Source: Chloroflexota bacterium (GTDB taxonomy: Bacteria > Chloroflexota > Limnocylindria > Limnocylindrales > CSP1-4). From it: 20,027 nt of DNA. Within the stretch, counting starts at the first letter, position 1; every line of letters starts with the position of its first letter. A program made the position numbers and the translations under genes. Under the pieces are notes generated by a model. The model saw only the letters and a program-made list of their open reading frames with translations, ran no database searches and was not told where the DNA came from. Shown here in pieces: positions 14,251 through 20,027 of the stretch. The stretch is taken from positions 1 through 20,027 of the forward strand of contig JAJYGK010000072.1 in the NCBI GenBank assembly GCA_021790715.1, written 5' to 3'.

Positions 14251-15299
14251 GCACGCGATCACAAGCGACGGGCACGAACGCACAAGACCGAATGGACGGC
14301 GCGGCCGACCCTAGCGCCATGGCGGACGGAGCGGCGGCCGGTGCTGCCGGCATGAGCGCGCCCCCGGGACCGGGAGGCGCGCCGGCGCCCGGCGCTGCCC
14401 GCACCGCCGCACGCCTCCTGCGCGGCGCACCGCTCGCCGCCGCGATACGGGCCGAGGTCGCACGGGAGGCCGAGGCCCTCTGCGCCGCGCTGGGCTCCCC
14501 GCCGGCGCTCGCGGTCGTGCGCGTCGGCGACGACCCGGCGACCGCGGTCTACCTGCAGCGCGTCCTCGAGAACTGCCGCCAGGTCGGCATCGAGGGACGC
14601 CTCGTCGCCCTGGACGCCGACGTCCACCCGGACCGGGTCGCCGACGCGGTCGGCAGGCTCTCGGCCGACGAGCGGGTGGCCGGGATCCTCGTCGGCCAGC
14701 CGCTGCCGCCCACGATCGCCCTCGACGCGGTGCTGCGCCGGCTCGACCCGGCCAAGGACATCGACGGCATCCATCCTCTGAGCGCGGGCATGCTGGCGCT
14801 CGGGCGGGACGGCTTCGTGCCGGCCACGGCCGAGGCCGCCGTGGAGATCCTCGTGCGCTCCGGGATCGAGCTCGCCGGCCGCCGCGCCGTGGTGGTGGGG
14901 CGCTCCAACGTCGTCGGCAAGCCCGCCGCGCTGCTGCTCCTGCGCCGTCACGCAACCGTGACGATCTGCCACTCGCGCACGGCCGACCTCGCCGCCGAGA
15001 CCCGGCGTGCGGAGATCCTGATCGTGGCCGCAGGGCGGCCCGGGCTCGTCGGCGCAGACATGGTCGCCCCCGGGGCCGTCGTGGTCGACGTCGGGATCAA
15101 CGTCGTCGACGGGCGCATCGTCGGGGATGTCGACGAGCGCGCCGCCGAGGTCGCCTCGGCCATCACCCCGGTCCCCGGCGGCGTCGGCCCCCTCACGAAC
15201 GCGATCCTGCTCACCCATCTCGTGCGCGCCGCCTGCGCGCAGGCCGGCTCCCGCGGCCTGCCGCTCCCGTCACGCGCAGCCCTGGAGGTCCCCGCGTGA
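14247..15299 (+). CDS. folD: FolD-type methylene-THF dehydrogenase with altered cyclohydrolase site
   Basis: 350 residues from ATG 14247 (AGGGGA 5 nt upstream, 13 nt after the regulator). The first 53 or so residues are an Ala/Gly/Pro-rich extension with less GC-restricted third codon positions, so an inner ATG such as 14352 is possible; FolD homology starts at ARLLRGAPLAAAIRAE. FolD interconverts methylene-THF, methenyl-THF and 10-formyl-THF with NAD(P). Present: VGDDPAT, Tyr102, KDIDG (170-174), cofactor loop GRSNVVGKP (218-226), VDVGIN and ITPVPGGVGPLT. Odd: the Lys of the YxxxK motif (E. coli Lys54) is Val106, the Gln of LVQLPLP (E. coli Gln98) is Gly150 in LVGQPLP, and the PCTPxG loop reads PATAEA. 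These residues form the cyclohydrolase pocket, so dehydrogenase-only activity is likely. Its stop overlaps the fhs start (GTGA). Confidence 0.88.
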   Translation: MSTRSQATGTNAQDRMDGAADPSAMADGAAAGAAGMSAPPGPGGAPAPGAARTAARLLRGAPLAAAIRAEVAREAEALCAALGSPPALAVVRVGDDPATAVYLQRVLENCRQVGIEGRLVALDADVHPDRVADAVGRLSADERVAGILVGQPLPPTIALDAVLRRLDPAKDIDGIHPLSAGMLALGRDGFVPATAEAAVEILVRSGIELAGRRAVVVGRSNVVGKPAALLLLRRHATVTICHSRTADLAAETRRAEILIVAAGRPGLVGADMVAPGAVVVDVGINVVDGRIVGDVDERAAEVASAITPVPGGVGPLTNAILLTHLVRAACAQAGSRGLPLPSRAALEVPA

Positions 15300-17020
15300 C
15301 CGCAGTTGCCCCCACCCACGTTCCCTCCGATCTCGAGATCGCCCGCTCCGTGACGCCGCGCCCCATCGTCGGGGTGGCCGAGGAGCTCGGCATCGCGCCG
15401 TCCGAGCTCGAGCCGTACGGGCGCACCAAGGCGAAGGTTTCGCTCGGCGCGATCGAGCGCCTGGAGCGCGCGAACCCGCGCGGGAAGTACGTCCTCGTCA
15501 CGGCCATCACGCCGACACCCCTCGGCGAGGGCAAGTCGACGGTCACGATCGGGCTCGCCCAGGGCCTCAACCGACTCGGCCACCGCGCCGCGGCCACCAT
15601 CCGCCAGCCGTCGCTCGGCCCCGTCTTCGGCATCAAGGGCGGCGCCGCCGGGGGCGGCTACAGCCAGGTCATCCCGATGGAGGACTTCAACCTCCACCTG
15701 ACGGGGGACACGCACGCGATCGGCGCGGCGCACAACCTCGCCGCGGCGTTCGTCGACAACCACCTGCACCAGGGCAACGCGCTCGGGATCGATCCGCGCC
15801 GCGTCCTCTGGCCGCACGTCGTCGACATCAGCGATCGGGCCCTGCGTCACGCCGTGATCGGCCTCGGCGGACCGGCGGACGGCGTGCCCCGCGAGAGCGA
15901 GTGGCAGATCACGGTGGCGTCGGAGATCATGGCGATCCTGGCCCTGGCGCGCGACCTGCCCGACCTGCGGGCGCGGCTCGGGCGCGTGATCCTCGCCCTC
16001 ACGCACGACGGGCGTCCCGTGACGGCCGAGGACCTGCACGTGGCCGGCGCGATGGCCGTCCTGCTGCGCGACGCGCTCATGCCGAACCTGCTCCAGACGC
16101 TCGAGGGCGGGCCGGCCTTCGTCCACACCGGGCCGTTCGCCAACATCGCGCACGGCAACAGCTCGATCCTGGCCGACCGCGCGGCGCTCGCCACCTGCGA
16201 CATCGCGGTGACGGAGGCCGGCTTCGGCTCCGACATGGGGGCCGAGAAGTTCGTCAACATCAAGTGCCGGGCGTCCGGCCTCCGCCCCGACGCGGCGGTC
16301 ATCGTGGCCACCATCCGCGCGTTGAAGATGCACGGGGGCGTGGGCCGCATCGTGGCCGGCAAGCCGCTCGACCCGGCGTTGCTGGCGGAGAACCCCGACG
16401 CGGTGCGCGCCGGCTGCGCGAACCTCGCCGCGCACATCGGCATCGTGCGCTCGTTCGGGATCCCCGTCGTCGTCGCCGTCAACCGCTTCCCCACCGACAC
16501 GCAGGCGGAGCTCGACGTCGTGCGGGCGGAGGCCGTCGCGGCCGGCGCCTGCGACGCCGTGCCGACGACGCTGCACGCCGAGGGCGGCCGCGGGGCCGAG
16601 GCGCTCGCCGCCGCGGTCTGGACGGCCGCCGGCGAGGGCGCGCCCGACTTCCGCTTCACGTACCCGGACGACCTGCCGCTCGCCGAGAAGATCGAGGCGA
16701 TCGCGATCGGCATCTACGGCGCCGACCGGGTCGAGATCGGACCCGCCGCCGCGCGGGCGATCGCGACCGCGGAGGACCTCGGCCTGGGCGCGCTGCCGGT
16801 CTGCATCGCCAAGACGCAGTACTCGCTCTCGCACGACGGGGCGCTCAAGGGCCGGCCACGCCACTTCGGGCTGCCGATCCGCGACGTCCAGCTGCGCGCC
16901 GGTGCCGGGTTCGTCACGCCGGTCGCCGGCGACATGCGCACGATGCCCGGGCTCCCCTCGCATCCCGCCGGCGAGCGCATCGACCTCGACGCCGACGGCC
17001 GGGTCGTCGGGCTCTTCTGA
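15296..17020 (+). CDS. fhs: Formate-tetrahydrofolate ligase (formyl-THF synthetase)
   Basis: 574 residues from GTG 15296, with GGAGG at 15284-15288 seven nt upstream; the start overlaps the folD stop as GTGA. Length is typical (about 555-560) with a modest N-terminal extra. The P-loop TPLGEGKST is at 74-82; RQPSLGPVFGIKGGAAGGGY, FNLHLTGD, HGNSS, GFGSDMGAEKFVNIKCR and the C-terminal MPGLPSHPAGERIDLD are hallmark segments. The enzyme makes 10-formyl-THF from formate, THF and ATP. In reverse, during methyl-group oxidation, it conserves energy as ATP and releases formate. It stands between FolD and the reductase, the order expected of a THF one-carbon pathway. The gene appears intact. Confidence 0.97.
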   Translation: MTAVAPTHVPSDLEIARSVTPRPIVGVAEELGIAPSELEPYGRTKAKVSLGAIERLERANPRGKYVLVTAITPTPLGEGKSTVTIGLAQGLNRLGHRAAATIRQPSLGPVFGIKGGAAGGGYSQVIPMEDFNLHLTGDTHAIGAAHNLAAAFVDNHLHQGNALGIDPRRVLWPHVVDISDRALRHAVIGLGGPADGVPRESEWQITVASEIMAILALARDLPDLRARLGRVILALTHDGRPVTAEDLHVAGAMAVLLRDALMPNLLQTLEGGPAFVHTGPFANIAHGNSSILADRAALATCDIAVTEAGFGSDMGAEKFVNIKCRASGLRPDAAVIVATIRALKMHGGVGRIVAGKPLDPALLAENPDAVRAGCANLAAHIGIVRSFGIPVVVAVNRFPTDTQAELDVVRAEAVAAGACDAVPTTLHAEGGRGAEALAAAVWTAAGEGAPDFRFTYPDDLPLAEKIEAIAIGIYGADRVEIGPAAARAIATAEDLGLGALPVCIAKTQYSLSHDGALKGRPRHFGLPIRDVQLRAGAGFVTPVAGDMRTMPGLPSHPAGERIDLDADGRVVGLF

Positions 17021-17024
17021 GCCG

Positions 17025-18656
17025 ATGGGCGCCGGGACCGACGCGGCCGGCGAGGCGCCCCCGGGCGCGTCCACCCTCGTCGGGCGGCTCGCGGCGCCGG
17101 ACCCGTTCGTCGCGATCGCCGAGCTCGTGCCCTGGCGCGGCACGGTCGATCTGGCGGCCGGCCGCCGCGCGCTCGACACCGCGCTGGAGCTGGCGGCCGA
17201 TCTGCGCATCGCCGCGGTCAGCATCACCGACAACGCCGGCGGGCATCCGGCGCTGAGCCCCCAGGCGCTCGCGCCGCGGTTCCTCGACCGGGGGCGCGAC
17301 GTGATCGTGCACGTGGCCTGCCGGGATCGCAGCCGCAACGCGCTCCTCTCGCTCGGGCTCGAGCTCGCGTCGCTCGGGGTGCGCAACGTCCTCGCGCTCT
17401 CGGGCGACTACCCGGTGGAGGGCTACGCGGGGCTGTCGCGACCCGTCTTCGACGTGGATTCGGTGGGACTGCTCGCGATGTACGAGGGGCTGAACCGCGA
17501 GCTGGCCGGGCAGGCGGGCGCAGACGCGGGCGCGGGCGCAGGCGCGGGCGCAGACGCGGGCGCACACGCGCCCGATGGCACGCTCTTCCTCGGGGCCGTG
17601 GTCAACCCCCACAAGTGCCGCGAGGCCGAGCTCGTGCCGCAGTACCTGAAGCTGGCGCTCAAGGTGCGCACCGGCGCCCGCTTCGTCATCGAGCAGGTCG
17701 GCTACGACGCGCGCGGGGGCGACGAGCTGCTGCGCTGGATGCGCCGCGCGGGGCTCACCGTCCCGGTCATCGCCAACGTGTACGTCCTCTCCGGGACGGT
17801 CGGCCGGCTGTTCCACGAGGGCCGCATCCCCGGCTGCGTCGTCACCGACGAGCTGGCGGCGATCGTGCAGCGCGAGGCCGCCTCGCCGGACAAGGGCCGC
17901 GCGTTCTTCCTCGAGTTCGCGGCGAAGCAGGTGGCGATCGCGCGGGGCCTCGGATACGCCGGCGTCTACCTCTCCGGTCACCGGAACGCCGCCGAGGTCG
18001 ACCGGATCCTGCGCACGGCCGACTCGTTCGGCCCGGACGACTGGCGCGCGTTCGCCCGGGAGATCCGCTTCGCGCCCCCCGGCGCCTTCCGGTTCTTCGA
18101 GGAGGATCGCGCGACGGGCCTCGCGGACGACCGGGTCAGCCGCGCCTGGCTGCGCTCCCGCTCGCCGCGCGCCCGCCGGCGTGCCCGCCTCCGTGCCGCG
18201 CCCGACTACCGCCTCGCCCGCCTCGCCCACCGGTACGTGTTCAGGCCGGGGGTCGCCGGCTTCCGTGCCGGGACCGCCGTCTACCGGCGGATCGACGGGT
18301 CCCCGCTCGATCGCCCCCTGCACGCGCTCGAGCAGCTCGCGAAGCTTCCCCTCTACGATTGCCGCGACTGCGGCGACTGCTCCCTCCCCGACGTCGCCTA
18401 CCTCTGCCCCGAATCGCAATGCGCCAAGAACCAGCGCAACGGCCCGTGCGGCGGATCGCACGACGGCATCTGTGAGACGCTGGACCGCGAGTGCATCTGG
18501 GTGCGCGCCTACGAGCGCCTGAAGGCCTGGGGGGAGGAGGAGCACATGCTCGACCGACCGCCGGTCGTCGCCGACAACGCCCTGCGCCGCACGAGCGCCT
18601 GGGCCAACACGTTCCTGGGGCGCGACCACTTCGCGGCCCGCGAGGGGAAGGAGTAG
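17025..18656 (+). CDS. Methylene-THF reductase fused to a MetV-like cysteine-rich C-terminal domain
   Basis: 543 residues from ATG 17025, 4 nt after the fhs stop. Residues about 23-355 are the flavin TIM barrel of MetF: Glu33 in AELVPWRG (the catalytic Glu position), LSGDYP with Asp128, FLGAVVNPH, FVIEQVGYDA and the late GVYLSGH. A Gly/Ala run (162-182) is inserted between a helix and the FLGAVVNP strand. After a basic linker, residues about 430-535 form the MetV/MTHFR_C domain with eight Cys at 446, 449, 452, 461, 466, 475, 483 and 490 (CxxCxxC, then CPESQC and NGPCGG), expected to bind metal. In acetogens MetV is usually a separate subunit linking MetF to other electron carriers. Here it probably interconverts methyl-THF and methylene-THF with an unknown electron partner. 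The stop is TAG. Confidence 0.9.
   Translation: MGAGTDAAGEAPPGASTLVGRLAAPDPFVAIAELVPWRGTVDLAAGRRALDTALELAADLRIAAVSITDNAGGHPALSPQALAPRFLDRGRDVIVHVACRDRSRNALLSLGLELASLGVRNVLALSGDYPVEGYAGLSRPVFDVDSVGLLAMYEGLNRELAGQAGADAGAGAGAGADAGAHAPDGTLFLGAVVNPHKCREAELVPQYLKLALKVRTGARFVIEQVGYDARGGDELLRWMRRAGLTVPVIANVYVLSGTVGRLFHEGRIPGCVVTDELAAIVQREAASPDKGRAFFLEFAAKQVAIARGLGYAGVYLSGHRNAAEVDRILRTADSFGPDDWRAFAREIRFAPPGAFRFFEEDRATGLADDRVSRAWLRSRSPRARRRARLRAAPDYRLARLAHRYVFRPGVAGFRAGTAVYRRIDGSPLDRPLHALEQLAKLPLYDCRDCGDCSLPDVAYLCPESQCAKNQRNGPCGGSHDGICETLDRECIWVRAYERLKAWGEEEHMLDRPPVVADNALRRTSAWANTFLGRDHFAAREGKE
17514..17563 (+). repeat. Imperfect tandem repeat encoding a Gly/Ala/Asp run inside the reductase
   Basis: GCGGGCGCAGACGCGGGCGC occurs at 17514-17533 and again at 17544-17563 (30-bp period), separated by more GC-only repeats of the same type. 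It encodes alternating Ala with Gly or Asp (about residues 165-180). Such runs expand and shrink by replication slippage in steps of 6 bp without breaking the frame. Confidence 0.75.
18648..18653 (+). promoter_or_regulatory. Shine-Dalgarno of the methyltransferase gene placed just before the reductase stop
   Basis: AAGGAG at 18648-18653 directly precedes the reductase TAG (18654-18656) and lies 7 nt before ATG 18661. Ribosomes ending on the reductase would sit on this site, so the two genes are probably translationally coupled. Confidence 0.6.
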
Positions 18657-18660
18657 CGGC

Positions 18661-19704
18661 ATGCGCCCGACGCGGGCGGGGAATCCCTTCACCATCGTGG
18701 GCGAGAACATCCACGCCACGCGGACGCTGCAGCGCTCCGGGCGCCACGTCACCGAGATGCCCGACGGCCGGCCGGCCATCCGGTTCGAGGACGCCGGCGG
18801 GGCGGAGCGCTTCCTGGCCGTCCCCGACGAGGTGCGGGCGGGGCAGGACTTCGCCGCCGGCCGAGTGAAGCACGTCCGGGCGGCACTCGTCGCCCTCCTC
18901 GCCGGTCGAGACCCCGATGCCGCCGACGCGCGGGGCTACATCGAGGCGCTCGCGCGCCGACAGGTGGCCGCCGGAGCCGACTGGCTCGACCTCAACGTGG
19001 ACGAGATCGCCCACGACGTGGTGGCGCGGGCGGAGGCGATGCGCCTCGCGGTCCGCATCGTCGAGGACCTGGGGGCCGTGCCGCCGTCGCTCGATTCGTC
19101 CGATGCGACCGTGATCCGGGCCGGCCTCGAGGCCAGCGCCCACCCCGCGCGGCTCCTGCTCAACTCGGCCTCGCTCGAGCGGCTCGACGTGCTGGACCTC
19201 GCCGCGGCGGCCGGATGCGCGGTGGTCGTCGGCGCCGCGGGCGAGACCGGCCTGCCCGCCGACGCGGACGAGCGGGTGGCCAACGCCGAGCGGATCGTGG
19301 CGCAGGCGAAGGCGCGCGGCCTCGCCGATGCATCGCTGCACGTGGACCCGCTGGTGATCCCCGTGGCGGTGAACCCGGAAGCCGGGACGCACTTCCTCGG
19401 GGCGGTCCGCCGGCTGCGCGAGCGCCTGGGCCCCGACGTGCACCTCACCGGCGGACTCTCCAACGTGTCGTTCGGGCTGCCCGGTCGGCGGCTCCTCAAC
19501 GACGTCTTCGTCGATCTCGCCGCGGAGGCGGGCGCGGACGCCGGCATCATCGACCCGGTGGGGAACGACCTGGCCCGCATCGCGGCCCGCGACCGGACCG
19601 CGCGCCCCTACCGCCTGGCGGCCGACCTCCTGACCGGCGCCGACCCCTACGGCATGGAGTACCTGGCCGCCTTCCGGGCGGGCGAGCTGGCCGGCGAGGC
19701 GTAG
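18661..19704 (+). CDS. Methyl-THF:corrinoid protein methyltransferase (pterin-binding, AcsE/MtgA-like)
   Basis: 347 residues ending at TAG. The pterin-binding TIM barrel (DHPS superfamily) shows TIVGENIHATR near the N-terminus, WLDLNVDEI (109-116), PPSLDSSD (141-148), LLLNSAS (165-171), VDPLVIPVAV and GGLSNVSFGLPGRRLLN (264-280), the last being the signature of AcsE/MtgA-type enzymes rather than folate-making DHPS. It transfers methyl groups between methyl-THF and the corrinoid protein, here presumably the protein encoded at 12801. Compared with AcsE (about 262 residues) it has an insertion of roughly 50 residues (about 21-70) between the first strand and the first helix. It links the amine-demethylation half to the THF half of the pathway. 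The next gene is DUF1638. Confidence 0.9.
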   Translation: MRPTRAGNPFTIVGENIHATRTLQRSGRHVTEMPDGRPAIRFEDAGGAERFLAVPDEVRAGQDFAAGRVKHVRAALVALLAGRDPDAADARGYIEALARRQVAAGADWLDLNVDEIAHDVVARAEAMRLAVRIVEDLGAVPPSLDSSDATVIRAGLEASAHPARLLLNSASLERLDVLDLAAAAGCAVVVGAAGETGLPADADERVANAERIVAQAKARGLADASLHVDPLVIPVAVNPEAGTHFLGAVRRLRERLGPDVHLTGGLSNVSFGLPGRRLLNDVFVDLAAEAGADAGIIDPVGNDLARIAARDRTARPYRLAADLLTGADPYGMEYLAAFRAGELAGEA

Positions 19705-19720
19705 CGGGCCGGCGAGGCGT
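19689..19720 (+). repeat. 18-bp-period direct repeat across the methyltransferase stop codon
   Basis: GGCCGGCGAGGCGT occurs at 19689-19702 (coding the last residues, up to the stop) and at 19707-19720 (just after the TAG). This looks like a small tandem duplication of the gene's 3' end. Confidence 0.5.
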
Positions 19721-19883
19721 CCCGACCCTGCGGCACGGCGGCCCGACGCGGTACCGTCACCCCCGCATGAGCGATTCCTCCATGCCCCGATCCACCGCCA
19801 CGCCTCCGGCCGGCGCCGGTCGCCGCAGCGTGCCGCGTTCCGGGCCCGCGGCAGCCGATGCGCCCGGGCCGGCAGGGCGGCCG
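19705..19883 (+). other. Gap before the DUF1638 gene; possible in-frame N-terminal extension from 19767
   Basis: An in-frame ATG at 19767 would add 39 residues rich in Ala, Pro, Ser and Gly to the DUF1638 protein. About one fifth of codons in 19767-19883 end in A or T, whereas every codon from 19887 to the window end ends in G or C. This argues that coding begins at 19884. An 8-bp palindrome CGGTACCG lies at 19749-19756. I saw no terminator or clear promoter. Confidence 0.4.
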
Positions 19884-20027
19884 ATGCGCCTGCGCGCCAT
19901 CGCCTGCGAGGTGCTCGCCAGGCCGCTGTACCTGTCCGCCGCCCGCTCGCCCCACGTGGTCGACATCGAGCTGCTCCAGCGCGGCCTGCACGACACGCCC
20001 GCCACCCTCCGGGTCCGGCTGCAGGCG
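19884..20027 (+). CDS. DUF1638 domain protein, N-terminal part (3' end outside window)
   Basis: 48 residues are visible before the window ends in frame. The start region RLRAIACEVLARPLYLSAA followed by SPHVVDIELLQRGLHDTP matches the N-terminus of DUF1638 proteins, which begin with an iACevl strand-helix and a GLHd/n motif. GGCGG lies 3 nt and AGGG 6 nt before this ATG; the alternative ATG at 19767 has no Shine-Dalgarno. DUF1638 proteins have no established function but, as I recall, recur beside MttB-family methyltransferases, corrinoid proteins and methyl-THF methyltransferases. It follows the methyltransferase by 179 nt on the same strand, and so is probably part of this operon. The Cys and His in the visible part (ACE, GLHD) are candidate ligand or metal positions. 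The family call rests on a short segment. Confidence 0.7.
   Translation, partial: MRLRAIACEVLARPLYLSAARSPHVVDIELLQRGLHDTPATLRVRLQA

Noticed and set aside
14948..17386. An 812-codon open frame on - across folD, fhs and the reductase
   Set aside because: It is antisense to three confidently identified genes and its product has no motif.
17514..17563. Repeat tract as a CRISPR-like or mobile element
   Set aside because: The units are short, contiguous, in frame and inside a coding region, so this is a low-complexity coding repeat.
18654..18656. TAG at the reductase end as a pyrrolysine codon
   Set aside because: The MetV domain is complete before it, the next gene's Shine-Dalgarno and ATG follow directly, and nothing in the window suggests amber decoding.

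Overview
The window is a very GC-rich (roughly 70% or more), gene-dense stretch of bacterial chromosome. Third codon positions are almost all G or C. Gene content, GTG starts and Ala/Pro-rich low-complexity tails fit a high-GC Chloroflexota or Actinomycetota lineage; this placement is inference, because no phylogenetic marker is present. I see no tRNA, rRNA, CRISPR array, IS element or phage gene.

Layout. (1) Positions 1-1140 hold the 3' part of an MttB-family (trimethylamine/quaternary amine:corrinoid) methyltransferase on +. (2) A CocE/NonD-type serine hydrolase lies on - (1164-3251) and converges on it. (3) Positions 3485-9672 hold a full five-gene peptide/opine-type ABC importer on +: substrate-binding protein, two permeases and two ATPases. 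The last three junctions are 4-nt GTGA overlaps, and a strong hairpin separates the binding protein from the permeases. (4) Two genes on - follow: a TerB-like protein (9640-10278), whose end overlaps the importer's last gene tail to tail, and an S9 prolyl-oligopeptidase-type peptidase (10401-12569). (5) Positions 12801-20027 hold a compact + strand one-carbon operon: cobalamin-binding corrinoid protein, AraC-type regulator, FolD, formate-THF ligase, a methylene-THF reductase fused to a MetV-like cysteine-rich domain, a methyl-THF:corrinoid methyltransferase, and the start of a DUF1638 gene.

How the genes may work together. Read with the MttB-family gene, the one-carbon operon makes a nearly complete route for methyl groups. 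The MttB-type enzyme demethylates a methylated amine onto the corrinoid protein. The pterin-binding methyltransferase moves the methyl to THF. The reductase, run oxidatively, gives methylene-THF. FolD gives methenyl-THF or 10-formyl-THF, and Fhs releases formate with ATP synthesis. The same enzymes could run in the reductive, Wood-Ljungdahl methyl-branch direction. There is no CODH/ACS gene and no corrinoid-reactivating RamA-type gene in view. The importer and the two peptidase-like hydrolases between the two methyl-transfer blocks may supply peptides or a methylated substrate; that link rests on position only.

The most notable points are: a FolD that lacks the Lys and Gln normally needed for cyclohydrolase activity; the MetF-MetV fusion carrying a repeat-expanded Gly/Ala loop; a regulator that looks like a PocR/AraC protein without its PocR sensor domain; a tandem 21-bp direct repeat upstream of the operon; and the DUF1638 gene at the operon's end.
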